Positions 30,101 through 37,323 of a stretch of DNA of 64,000 nt are shown in pieces. Position numbers and translations under genes: made by a program. The notes beneath the pieces are model-generated. The model worked only from the letters and a program-made list of their open reading frames with translations. It had not been told where the DNA came from and did not search any database. The first letter of the stretch is position 1, and every line of letters starts with the position of its first letter. Source of the DNA: Marivirga atlantica (lineage in GTDB: Bacteria; Bacteroidota; Bacteroidia; Cytophagales; Cyclobacteriaceae); the NCBI RefSeq assembly GCF_016734805.1, contig NZ_JAERQG010000002.1, positions 558,001-622,000 on the forward strand, written 5' to 3'.

Positions 30101-33100
30101 TGGCTCTGATATGAATATCTATGAAGCTTACAACATAGGTGATGAGTTCAGGGTTGAGCGAAACGATGGTAATATCTATTACTATCATAATGATCAATTA
30201 GTGCATGAATCTGAAGAATTCAGTTCTAGTGATCTGGTGATAGATGTCAGTATTTGGAAATCTGGTTATGAATTAAAAACCATTAGCGCCTCATTCGGAC
30301 TAGATAATAATGTCAAGGATGAACTCGATTTAAACATTCACTATACCTACGACCATGCCGATAGACTCATGGAAGTAACGCATGAAGTAGCGGAACCAGT
30401 AAAATGGGAAGGCTTAGTGGGCTATGAAATTGATAAAGATGGAGGGTTAAAACAAGCTGGTACTTCCAGTTACGACAATACCAATGCATACTCTACTATT
30501 CCAATTAAATTAGAAAGTGATGGTAGCTATGGTGTAAAGATTGAAACCTTAGGCAGATTTCTAATTGGTTTGAATAACGATCCAACAGGAACTTCTTATA
30601 AGGACATGGATTATGCTTTATATGTAGCATCAAATGGTCAATTGTATGCTTATGAAAATGGTGGAAGAAAAACAAATGCAGGTCTGGCTTATTTTGAAAT
30701 AGGTGATCGAGTGGCAATAATAAAGAAAGGTAATCAAATTTATTATACCCATAATGGAGAAGTATTTTACCCTTCTAATAAACCGGTAACAACTGACCTA
30801 TATGCCGATGTAACCTCATATAATGTGGGAGATAGAATAGTAGATGCACAACTATCCACCACCGGCCCGCAACTCATGGTGTCTAACGAATACAATGAAC
30901 TGGGGCAGTTGATCAAGAAGAATTTACATGAGGATGATGAGCAGTTTACACAATCAGTAGACTACCGCTACAACATCAGGGGTTGGTTGACCAGAATCAA
31001 TAATGCGGATTTAAGTCCTGATGGTACGGAGCAACCTGACCTGTTTGGTATGGAAATGGGCTATACCGATAACCTAAGCTTAACAGGAGCCGATGCCCAA
31101 TATAATGGTAATATTGCGGGCATTAAATGGGCTAGTAAACGAAATATTTTAGACGATATGGCAGATCCTATCAAACGAAGTGCTTATGGTTACAACTATG
31201 ACGCGCTGAATAGAATTAGAAATGCAAATTTCTTTGAAGGAGCCAATTATGATCCTAACCAGAAGTATCAATTAGAAATCCCTGCTGACGGCTATGATAT
31301 GAATGGTAACATCATGTATCTGAATAGAAAAGATGAAAATGGAGCTGCTATGGATCAGTTGCGTTATCATTACACAGGTAATCAATTGGATTATGTATCG
31401 GATGCTTCTAGTAATGAAGCTGGTTTCAAAGATGGTAATACCAACTCTGATGATTATGCCTATGATGGGAATGGTAACATGATGCAAGACCTTAATAAAG
31501 GTATAACGGCCATTACCTATAACCATTTGAACCTGCCACATAAAGTGACTTTTGATAATGGAGATTATATAAATTACCTGTACGATGCTGCCGGCACCAA
31601 ATTAAGACAAGAAGTATTTAAGAATGGTACATTTGAGAAGGCTACCGACTATGTAGGTGCTATGATCTTCGAAAACGATGAGTTGCAATTTGTGCAAACG
31701 TCAGAAGGTAGACTAGTACCTCGCGCGGTGGAGCACAGTAATGATTTTGAATACCAGTACCATTTAAAAGATCATTTGGGTAATGTGCGTAGTACTTTTG
31801 CCGTAAGAGAGGATGATTACAATACCAGTTTTGAAACGCCAACTAACGACTATTTCGATAATTATGATGAAATTGATATAGTAGCCAACAACATGGCCAA
31901 AACAGGTGGCAGTAGCAATAGAATTGCTTCGTTTGGTGAAACTGCCCAGAGAGTAGGGATTACCAAAACTTTATTAGTGAGTGAAGGAGATGTAGTAAAT
32001 GCTTCTATTTATGGTAAATATGTAGACTTACAAGAAGGCAATGAAGAAGTAAATGCACTGCCTTTTATTACCGCTTTAGCGAATATGTTATCGGGTGGTA
32101 TTTTAGGAGGTGAAAATCCTATGGATGTAAGTGGTATTCAGGATGGCTTTGTACCTGCCGGAGCTTTGGCTGCCTCTAATGAAACCGGACCGCAAGCTTA
32201 TTTTAATTATATTTTATTAGATAAAAGCTTTAATTATGTAGATGCTGGTTTTAAACAGTTAACAACTGCTGCAGCAGATAATGGTACAGGTAGTGGCTCA
32301 CATGAATTATTACAATTTGAAGATATGACCATACCACATGACGGCTTTTTAATGTTTTTTGTGAGTAATGAAAGTGAGGAACTCACAGAAGTTTACTTCG
32401 ATGATTTAATGATCAACCACCATAAAACAGAGTTGATACAAGCGGATGATTACTATCCATTCGGGCTGACTTTTAATTCCTACAAAAAAGTATACGACAA
32501 GAAAAACTTTATGAACACCTTCCAAGACCAAGAGTATGAGCAAGAGACAGGTTGGGTGAAGTTTAAATGGAGAAACCACCAACCAGAGTTGGGCAGGTTC
32601 TTTAATGTTGATCCATTGGCCGAGGATTATTATTATAACTCAACTTACGCTTTTAGCGAAAATAAAGTAACCGCTCATATTGAGTTGGAAGGTTTAGAAT
32701 CATACAGCATTAATAATGGCGAAAATAGTTTTGAGTCAGCTTATAATTCTTTTTCTAATTGGCTTTCGAACTTGGTAAACGTTACATTTAATTTATCTCA
32801 AACTAATTTTTCAAATGAAGAAGAAGTAGAGGATTTTGAAAATTCAATGCAACAAGCTTCTACCATAAATCAGGTCAGTAAGGTAGGTCAGAATTTTTCA
32901 TCTGGTGATATTCAACCTTATGTTACAATATCTTATGGAAAAGAGGCAACGAATGTTATTGATGCAGTTAACGGAAATGGTTCTATTACATTAAGCCCAT
33001 CAGGAGTTTTATTAGGTGGTGGGGTAGATTATTCAACCCCTTCCGCTCTTCCATCATTGAGTGTCTCTGGTGGTATTACAATAGGTAATTCCAGTAATAC

Positions 33101-33266
33101 TGAAGGATATTTTGGTGGTACAACTGGATATAATGGAATCGGTGTTGAAACTTCATCTACATATTCACTTAGGCAACAACAAATAGGAATAGTTATTTCT
33201 ACAGCTTGGATTTGGAGTGGTGTTTACACTGGAATAAGTAAGGAGGTTTATAGTTTTGACAAATGA
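24189..33266 (+). CDS. Giant RHS/YD-repeat surface protein with FN3 array and variable C-terminal tail
   Basis: 3025 residues. Signal peptide to about residue 30 (FGVLFMCNNSFAE). Residues ~35-1165: about twelve fibronectin type III-like domains. ~1166-1255: Ig-like domain. ~1258-1420: DUF6443-type region (EFYDGLGRLKQKVMQ, ETYGYDAVGRRNKSYLPMP). ~1420-2836: YD repeats (YDGRNRMVVKK, YDDRDRLVLTQDG) interrupted by three related modules, ending in the RHS core NVDPLAEDYYYNSTYAFSEN. Residues 2837-3025 are a Gly/Ser-rich tail unlike the core. In polymorphic toxins this is the toxin position, but no known nuclease or protease motif is visible. The stop overlaps the next ORF by ATGA. Secretion route unknown; no T9SS tail. 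Confidence 0.9.
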   Translation: MREASIPLLKRFSYFLFGVLFMCNNSFAEINKTDEQGVNALSASNITPTGFTCNWEAYEGAFYYHVEIAEDAEFINIVAQLGYDGTITATQVDFTEADPNTTYYYRVQPFILGEEFPYSNAVSVLTSSFDNPTALPATEISSMSFTCNWNEFSGADYYQIDISDNSNFDNIVGQYGYNGSVTSTSLIFSAEPNTNYYYRVKPIVEGFIFNYSNTVEVLTSPPAPQNVQVSQETLDGFTINWDQINGITDYRLSIYEGDPKNGIQVINNELITGLSYSAYGLKAGYEYVFEIHAENASGLSEAISDNAILKVNAPIINEALPIEHNGFTANWELVTGADYYEVEWATNANFDPIYIEGTNDRIYTNQLLIEDLIKNTNYFYRVRAYNVQGWSEYSAVQSVTTLAEASNYFSLSEATTSSFKVSNYEVSGVSQYQINVYQNNNISEGEKGDEFFFEVNNTEFTINSLNPGTEYAVRIASWNGTKYSAYSEVRYIYTVASPPVLEQSTNIEHTKDDEYSFDLYWSDVNLAEGYVIEISDNPTFDQNGYIREYGASGGSGAFGRTIRDAKAGTLYYCRIKVSQGVSSDWSETISVLMPPKRIDKIEVNNITPFSAEVNFSTYNSPSATNFRLKLSKSESNEYEYLYVTKNGDEYSVIVNDLEENTNYHVAIAGENSGGQGRFRSKNFKTWTTQPHIWGIGGNDDNYIMYWQATYNASEYLLDVAYDAEFTNFVNAEGVTYNDFSIAAEAVNAGHQQSYIFDFIQPVVTYYFRIRAKSDQGTSAYSNTSRLTGPPSPPTNVIYSNVTTDGFDLAWDFSPNADQYVVKIKDQNDNEVTGWSIKNSNGTAFSGEGNSVNISGLISGLTYEVKVLSYVSATNTYSYGYRGESNIITLKMNPPTNLTASFIDAYKFSFNWSPPSGAIAYELEVAKDDSFSNIILEETLGVEYNTKEVDELEPDTKYYVRMRAKNELYTSENSEVLQLRTASFPPQNLVVSAVGTNSFLASWDPLTFADGYLVDVATDKDFTNYVGNYEAFDLSTTQLQINSLEPNKQYFIRVRAYSEGGETGNSRIKQTLTLPVKPQALAAKKVTYSSFKANWLAIEGINIYEIQVASDEEFNNILNGYDNVGVSDNNLLVEPGEFNTDLFYRVRAVNATGFSNYSNVITVENLNRWILAPGANHSYREGEVVTLGFASEMPAVTLYLYNNGSLLKEIDQLTAATTSYNYTVDIPKGVGYTFRAVAADGEEARSEYAFAVIGEENYVRTTRVKKEGVLLETDLENLAVDEASISTEFYDGLGRLKQKVMQNYTPEQRDLVETYGYDAVGRRNKSYLPMPVEEAEGWFKSALIDPNNGDYTNDLLDRYAELPAVAQDEFLYSETTFEASPLNRPVAENAPGTAWAKDGNNRPVFTEYLINGDDEVLKFVIDGSSLSVVDYFAAGSFEKILITDEDGNQSATYTDAFGKTILKRNYLTTTEYADTYYVYDIRDNLAFVLPPELIKNLNTENGDIDANLLNNYGFYYQYDGRNRMVVKKVPGAEEVFMVYDDRDRLVLTQDGNQRINDQWLFTKYDVLNRPVMTGIFEMEEHRNSIQDFLKDYAKSTFKWSFTSGLSLEANKIERIEGQGWGEETAISTNYLEKNVDGEIAMKITSLAYNGSFGLSDNIEERHKNSIDYSFFIDDNEILRIYENGSYAGSVSYGNYEIGDVLTIRRIGDEINYYHNDKLLHTTTSANTQNLHAIVDIYKAGGSFEYLTNKETEGTDNKSFGYSNTAFPHITGGTTVLNTTYYDNYNFKNYVGLNTGMYDFQAEYVHGNAFEQTVQVTGQVTGGLTNILGTNEMLATVNYYDDRYRLIQSISDLSINKIATTSSVYDFSGKVLDETTHYRIKSIPIKWTNLNNVTLNDYTQGLVKNTYNSFNGGANSLNTLAAGEDGWVSVTIDKKRSQYAFGLNELNTTASYSDIDYGFYFFEEDKYKIIEQSGSDMNIYEAYNIGDEFRVERNDGNIYYYHNDQLVHESEEFSSSDLVIDVSIWKSGYELKTISASFGLDNNVKDELDLNIHYTYDHADRLMEVTHEVAEPVKWEGLVGYEIDKDGGLKQAGTSSYDNTNAYSTIPIKLESDGSYGVKIETLGRFLIGLNNDPTGTSYKDMDYALYVASNGQLYAYENGGRKTNAGLAYFEIGDRVAIIKKGNQIYYTHNGEVFYPSNKPVTTDLYADVTSYNVGDRIVDAQLSTTGPQLMVSNEYNELGQLIKKNLHEDDEQFTQSVDYRYNIRGWLTRINNADLSPDGTEQPDLFGMEMGYTDNLSLTGADAQYNGNIAGIKWASKRNILDDMADPIKRSAYGYNYDALNRIRNANFFEGANYDPNQKYQLEIPADGYDMNGNIMYLNRKDENGAAMDQLRYHYTGNQLDYVSDASSNEAGFKDGNTNSDDYAYDGNGNMMQDLNKGITAITYNHLNLPHKVTFDNGDYINYLYDAAGTKLRQEVFKNGTFEKATDYVGAMIFENDELQFVQTSEGRLVPRAVEHSNDFEYQYHLKDHLGNVRSTFAVREDDYNTSFETPTNDYFDNYDEIDIVANNMAKTGGSSNRIASFGETAQRVGITKTLLVSEGDVVNASIYGKYVDLQEGNEEVNALPFITALANMLSGGILGGENPMDVSGIQDGFVPAGALAASNETGPQAYFNYILLDKSFNYVDAGFKQLTTAAADNGTGSGSHELLQFEDMTIPHDGFLMFFVSNESEELTEVYFDDLMINHHKTELIQADDYYPFGLTFNSYKKVYDKKNFMNTFQDQEYEQETGWVKFKWRNHQPELGRFFNVDPLAEDYYYNSTYAFSENKVTAHIELEGLESYSINNGENSFESAYNSFSNWLSNLVNVTFNLSQTNFSNEEEVEDFENSMQQASTINQVSKVGQNFSSGDIQPYVTISYGKEATNVIDAVNGNGSITLSPSGVLLGGGVDYSTPSALPSLSVSGGITIGNSSNTEGYFGGTTGYNGIGVETSSTYSLRQQQIGIVISTAWIWSGVYTGISKEVYSFDK
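28978..29433 (+). repeat. Lectin-like module, copy 1 within the RHS protein
   Basis: Codes for residues ~1597-1748. Shares with copies 2 and 3 the order K-W-S/T near the start, NSIDYSFF, YENGSYAG, YEIGDVLTIRR, INYYHNDKLLH and a final VDIYKAG. The pattern suggests a beta-sandwich (concanavalin-like) domain spliced between YD repeats. Boundaries are approximate. Confidence 0.65.
29834..30300 (+). repeat. Lectin-like module, copy 2 within the RHS protein
   Basis: Codes for residues ~1883-2037. Motifs in the same order as copy 1: IKWTNL, EDGWVSVTI, YAFGLNE, SDIDYGFYF, YNIGDEFRVER, IYYYHNDQLVHES and VDVSIWKSG-type ending. The copies are divergent, so this is old duplication rather than recent. 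Confidence 0.65.
30390..30855 (+). repeat. Lectin-like module, copy 3 within the RHS protein
   Basis: Codes for residues ~2068-2222. Motifs: VKWEGL, SDGSYGVKIE, FLIGLND-like, KDMDYALYV, YAYENGG, FEIGDRVAIIKKGNQIYYTHNG and ADVTSYNVG. Followed directly by the RHS repeats that lead to the core. Confidence 0.65.
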
Positions 33267-33523
33267 GACATAAACTGCATGCAATAAGTATATATATAAT
33301 TTTATATCTAACTATAAGATTTAGTATCGCGGACATCTCTATAGGTAGAATAAATAATTATTTTCTGAATGGTATTATGTTCATTTTAATAATTTTAATT
33401 ATTGTTGGTCAAACCAATCTAAAGAAAAAAATTAGAATGAAAGATTATCTCTTAAAATTAGAAGTAATCCTAATCGGTATAATTAGCATACTATTAATTG
33501 AATATTTCATATTTTGGTTCTAA
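33263..33523 (+). CDS. Small three-helix membrane protein, candidate immunity protein
   Basis: 86 residues, starting at the ATG that overlaps the RHS stop codon (ATGA at 33263-33266). Three hydrophobic segments: about residues 8-26, 33-50 and 62-86, with a lysine/arginine-rich link. The DNA is visibly richer in A/T than its neighbours. I know of no family match. A tiny cotranslated gene directly behind a variable RHS tail is the classic place for an immunity gene, and a membrane protein would suit a toxin acting on membranes. That function is inference from position only. Confidence 0.6.
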   Translation: MRHKLHAISIYIILYLTIRFSIADISIGRINNYFLNGIMFILIILIIVGQTNLKKKIRMKDYLLKLEVILIGIISILLIEYFIFWF

Positions 33524-33550
33524 AAATTTACAATAATTCTTGAAAAGAAG

Positions 33551-36500
33551 ATGAATAAAATTAAGCAGCAATTACTTTTACTAATATTTCTACTATTCCA
33601 TTTAGGTAATGCCTTATATGCACAGGAAGAACCTCGTATAAAGAATACATTCAGAGAGTTTATTCTTAATCCTGATATTCTGGTTCCAGAAAGTTCTAGT
33701 TTAAAGCAATTTGCACTAGAAGATAAAATGGTAGACTTATATACTGGTAAAATAAATTTTAATATTCCTTTAGCATCAACTTCAGTAAAAGAATTTAGTT
33801 TACCAATTACGTTGAAATACTACAGTGGTGGAATTAAAGTAAAGGATATAGCTTCCTCGGTAGGACTAGGTTGGCAACTTGACTATAGTGGAGCCACCTT
33901 GACAAGAGAACTGAAGGGTAATCCAGATGAACACCATACTTGTGGCCGATTCATCAATTTAGTAACAAATATGGGTGAAAGAAACGGAGAAGTTAAAGAA
34001 GTTTACTATAAAGGTTTAACAATAGATGATTGGATCAGGTTATTGCGAAATGACGAAATTTATAATGATGAAAATTCTCAGTTTTATCCTGATGAGGATA
34101 AATATAATATTGAAGAACATTTTGCCAAAAATCTTATAAGCAATAATGAAGATAATATTTATTGTGTTTGGGGAAATGCTGATACCGAACCAGATATTTT
34201 TCATTTTACTTTGCCTTCAGGACATGGTCGATTCATCTTGGATTCTTCAGGACAGCCAAAAGTTATCTCTGGAATGGCAGATGCTAAGATAGTACCAGCG
34301 ATTGGTCCTAAAGCTAATACAACTAATGAATGGAAAATAACGGATACCGATGGAAATGTATATGTATTTCCAAACCAAGAAGACTATTATGACATTACGA
34401 ATTTAAGAACGCCTTCATTTTATGCAAGCGTAGCAAATGCAGCATATACAAAAGAGGAATTCTTAGATCAACCCTATAATCCCGGAGGATTTTACTATGA
34501 AAATGCCAATTTAGAATATGTCAATGCATGGTATTGCAAAGATATCAAGATTAATGGTAACTCTAATAATTTGATAACTTACGAATATACACAAAATGAT
34601 AAAATAGAAACTTTTTACAATGCAGAAGAACGTAGGTTTTATTATTCCACCGAATATAGGCAATGGGATGGATCAGATTATTCTGAATATCATTTAGAAA
34701 ATAATTACACGGTATTTGATCAGCCATTAGAGGATATATATGACTTCGTTAATCCAGCTGACTATCAAAATGATATTTGGTATAACCCGATTTATCGAAA
34801 AGTGGTTAAACCCAATAGAATAAAAACAATAATATTGCCATATGGTAGAATAAACTTTGGATATTCTGAAATAGAAAGACTGGATTTAGAATCTAACTAT
34901 GCACTGAACGAAATAACAATTCAAGATTATAGTGAAAATGTATTTCAGCGAATCTTATTTAATTATGACTATTTTCAGAATGATGATTATAGTAGGTTGA
35001 AATTGGTAAGTGTTAATTTAAATGGCGAATTATATAATTTTCAATATGATGACTTATTACTGCCTTCTTATGACTCAAAATCTATTGACTTCTGGGGATT
35101 TTTTAATCAAAAGGAGAATTCGGAATTGGCTCCTTCCATTAACTACAGGGGAGTTTTGAAAACCTGGGCTAATAGGAATCCTGATGAGATAGCCACAAAA
35201 GCTAATTTGTTGAAAAGTGTGGTTCTGCCAACGGGAGGTAAATATGAATTCTATTTTGAACAAAATGATTTTGTAAATGACCAAGGTTTAGAATTACCAA
35301 TTGGAGGAGTTAGAGTAAATCAAATAGACCTACGGGGTACTAATAATGAGCTGATAGAATCAAAAAGTTTCAATTATGATATTACAGGAAAAAGCTCTGG
35401 TCGTATTGCTAATTTAACTGATAATTGGTCGCAATTTTTTAAAAGAACACATTCATTCATTGATTTGCGAGACGGTTCTCGTACGTATGGAAAATTTAAT
35501 TATGTCCATGTTAATTCAGAGAGTTTTTATGAATTACATCAAACAAAAAGTGGGACAGTTGGCTACGGGAAAGTTTCAGTAATACATAATGATAACTCTA
35601 AAAAAGAATATAGCTTTTCAACATCGGATGATTTTAAAGATATTGAATCTAATAGAATAATTACTTCTTTAAGAGAAGAAATAACCAGAAGTAGACCTCC
35701 TGAGTTTCTTAGTACTTCTTTAGATGAAAAAAGAGGTAAGCTAAAGCTGGTGAATGAATACAATAACCAAGGATACTTAGTGAAATCTACAGAATTGACC
35801 TATAGCTATGAACCTAAATCTTATACTCAACCTACTGAGTTCGGTTTAAGGTTTACTTATATTCCAGATTTTTATTTTTGGACAACTAGTCAATATACCA
35901 GTGGTTGGATAGTACCTTATGAAGAAAGTACTTATGGCTTTGAAACGTATAGTATTAGAGCTTTTTTTCCTAAAATCTCGAAGAAAACTGAAACATATTA
36001 TAATAATAATGTGAAACACAAATTGACGAAGAATTATCTCTATGATAGTGAGAATCATTTTCAATTAACCTCAAACGAGATATTAGTAAATGATGAATTA
36101 AAAGTAAAAGAGGAGTTTGTTTATTCTTCTGACTTATTTTTTCTAGAAGACATAGATTTGGGAGGGAATACTATTCAAGTAAAAAGATATTATATCCCGA
36201 AAGATAAGAATAGGATTGGACGTCCTGTACAATATTTAAAAATAAAGAATAATCAAGTTGTTGCCGCAAACTTCAATAAGTGGGAGTCAATCGAAGGCTA
36301 TTATGCACCAACAAAGAATTACCGTTTAAATGGGACAATTGCTTACAATGACTTTGTAAAACCAGTTTATAATGATAACCAATTGCAAATAGATAATAGG
36401 TTTGAGTTAAAGGAGGAAAAAACTCTCAATGAATATTTTTCTGTGACAGAGTCTATAGATGGTCATGGAATAAAATATCAATATAGTTGGGGATATAAAG

Positions 36501-37078
36501 AATCTGAAATAATTGCGAAGGTAAGTAATACTGAAAATGGATTTTTCTTTACAAGTTTCGAAGATGTCAATGATTCATGGAATGCTCCACAAAGTGAAAT
36601 GAGTGATTTAGCTAAAACTGGTTCAAAAAGTATTAAACCTTTAAATGTATTAGAAGTTCTTGAACCTCTATCTGCAGGTCAATATTATGTTGAAGTTTAC
36701 TTAAAGAGTACCAATGGGTCTACTTCTGAAACCGTTACTATTGATAATATTAATGGCGAGACTCCGATTAATGTTGACGATGAGATTGAAGTGGACAGTG
36801 AATGGACTTATAATAAAATACCTATTACCGTAGATGAGGCGACTCAATTGGTGTTTAATTCAACGGGAAATATTTTGTTTGATGAACTACGCATTTACCC
36901 TGTTGATGCGCAAATGGAATCATACACCTATGAGCCTTTAGTGGGTATGACTTCTATGAATGATGCCAATGGAAGAATCACCTATTTTGAATATGATGAG
37001 GCCGGCAGACTTAAACTCAAGCGTGACCATGAAGGTAATATACTTGAAGCTTTTGAGTATAATTACGTAAATAAGTAA
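33551..37078 (+). CDS. Secreted YD-repeat family protein (partner of the RHS protein)
   Basis: 1175 residues with signal peptide (LLLLIFLLFHLGNALYAQ, cleavage near residue 25). The N-terminus has the SpvB/RHS-like opening seen in Bacteroidota: VDLYTGKINFNIPL, LKYYSGGIKVKDIASSVGLGWQLDYSGATLTREL. The middle is long beta-rich sequence. Residues ~995-1130 look like a carbohydrate-binding-type insert (GFFFTSFEDVND ... FDELRIYPVDA). It ends with the typical closing block YTYEPLVGMTSMNDANGR then YFEYDEAGRLKLKRDHEGN. It has no RHS core and no toxin tail. It follows the small membrane ORF by 27 bp, so it probably belongs to the same operon. Role in adhesion or contact-dependent activity is inferred. 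Confidence 0.8.
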   Translation: MNKIKQQLLLLIFLLFHLGNALYAQEEPRIKNTFREFILNPDILVPESSSLKQFALEDKMVDLYTGKINFNIPLASTSVKEFSLPITLKYYSGGIKVKDIASSVGLGWQLDYSGATLTRELKGNPDEHHTCGRFINLVTNMGERNGEVKEVYYKGLTIDDWIRLLRNDEIYNDENSQFYPDEDKYNIEEHFAKNLISNNEDNIYCVWGNADTEPDIFHFTLPSGHGRFILDSSGQPKVISGMADAKIVPAIGPKANTTNEWKITDTDGNVYVFPNQEDYYDITNLRTPSFYASVANAAYTKEEFLDQPYNPGGFYYENANLEYVNAWYCKDIKINGNSNNLITYEYTQNDKIETFYNAEERRFYYSTEYRQWDGSDYSEYHLENNYTVFDQPLEDIYDFVNPADYQNDIWYNPIYRKVVKPNRIKTIILPYGRINFGYSEIERLDLESNYALNEITIQDYSENVFQRILFNYDYFQNDDYSRLKLVSVNLNGELYNFQYDDLLLPSYDSKSIDFWGFFNQKENSELAPSINYRGVLKTWANRNPDEIATKANLLKSVVLPTGGKYEFYFEQNDFVNDQGLELPIGGVRVNQIDLRGTNNELIESKSFNYDITGKSSGRIANLTDNWSQFFKRTHSFIDLRDGSRTYGKFNYVHVNSESFYELHQTKSGTVGYGKVSVIHNDNSKKEYSFSTSDDFKDIESNRIITSLREEITRSRPPEFLSTSLDEKRGKLKLVNEYNNQGYLVKSTELTYSYEPKSYTQPTEFGLRFTYIPDFYFWTTSQYTSGWIVPYEESTYGFETYSIRAFFPKISKKTETYYNNNVKHKLTKNYLYDSENHFQLTSNEILVNDELKVKEEFVYSSDLFFLEDIDLGGNTIQVKRYYIPKDKNRIGRPVQYLKIKNNQVVAANFNKWESIEGYYAPTKNYRLNGTIAYNDFVKPVYNDNQLQIDNRFELKEEKTLNEYFSVTESIDGHGIKYQYSWGYKESEIIAKVSNTENGFFFTSFEDVNDSWNAPQSEMSDLAKTGSKSIKPLNVLEVLEPLSAGQYYVEVYLKSTNGSTSETVTIDNINGETPINVDDEIEVDSEWTYNKIPITVDEATQLVFNSTGNILFDELRIYPVDAQMESYTYEPLVGMTSMNDANGRITYFEYDEAGRLKLKRDHEGNILEAFEYNYVNK

Positions 37079-37085
37079 GATTTGA

Positions 37086-37116
37086 AAATGCCACCTCGTT
37101 CAAGGTGGCATTTTTA
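37086..37116 (+). terminator. Terminator of the YD-repeat locus
   Basis: Stem AAATGCCACCT / AGGTGGCATTT with a 6-nt loop and a following T-rich stretch, 8 bp after the stop of the 1175-aa gene. Confidence 0.8.
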
Positions 37117-37140
37117 GTTTTATATGAATATAAAAAAGTA

Positions 37141-37156
37141 GATGCTTCCAGCATGA
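37141..37156 (+). repeat. Short hairpin repeat, family A, copy 1
   Basis: GATGCTTCCAGCATGA: stem ATGCT / AGCAT around TCC. First of three same-direction copies in 140 bp between the YD locus and the acidic-protein gene. Confidence 0.7.
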
Positions 37157-37214
37157 GTTTCCTACTTGTGGTTATTTCGTAGGGATCTTATTGTATGTTG
37201 ATATGGATTAAAAA

Positions 37215-37230
37215 GATGCTTCCAGCATGA
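37215..37230 (+). repeat. Short hairpin repeat, family A, copy 2
   Basis: Identical 16-mer GATGCTTCCAGCATGA, 74 bp after copy 1, followed by CAG. Confidence 0.7.
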
Positions 37231-37262
37231 CAGTAGAGATTTGTTAACCAACAATGCAATCA

Positions 37263-37278
37263 GATGCTTCTAGCATGA
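37263..37278 (+). repeat. Short hairpin repeat, family A, copy 3
   Basis: GATGCTTCTAGCATGA, one base different in the loop, 48 bp after copy 2. Its reverse complement resembles the short TGTCATGCTG...AGCATCT repeats I recall from Bacteroidota genomes. Confidence 0.7.
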
Positions 37279-37292
37279 CATGACACCACAAA

Positions 37293-37320
37293 AAAATCCA
37301 GACTAATTAGTCTGGATTTT
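37293..37320. terminator. Perfect palindromic bidirectional terminator
   Basis: A 28-nt perfect palindrome with arms AAAATCCAGACTAA / TTAGTCTGGATTTT, flanked by A on the left and T on the right. It can stop transcription from both sides; it ends the acidic-protein gene on the minus strand (stop at 37324). Confidence 0.8.
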
Positions 37321-37323
37321 CAT

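Noticed and set aside
32697-33266. A nuclease-type toxin in the RHS tail
   Set aside because: No HNH, GHH or other H-rich nuclease motif is visible; the tail is Gly/Ser-rich. The toxin idea is kept only as a general possibility.
37141-37278. A small CRISPR array from the three hairpin repeats
   Set aside because: Repeats are only 16 nt, spacing is uneven (58 and 32 bp between copies), and no cas gene is present.
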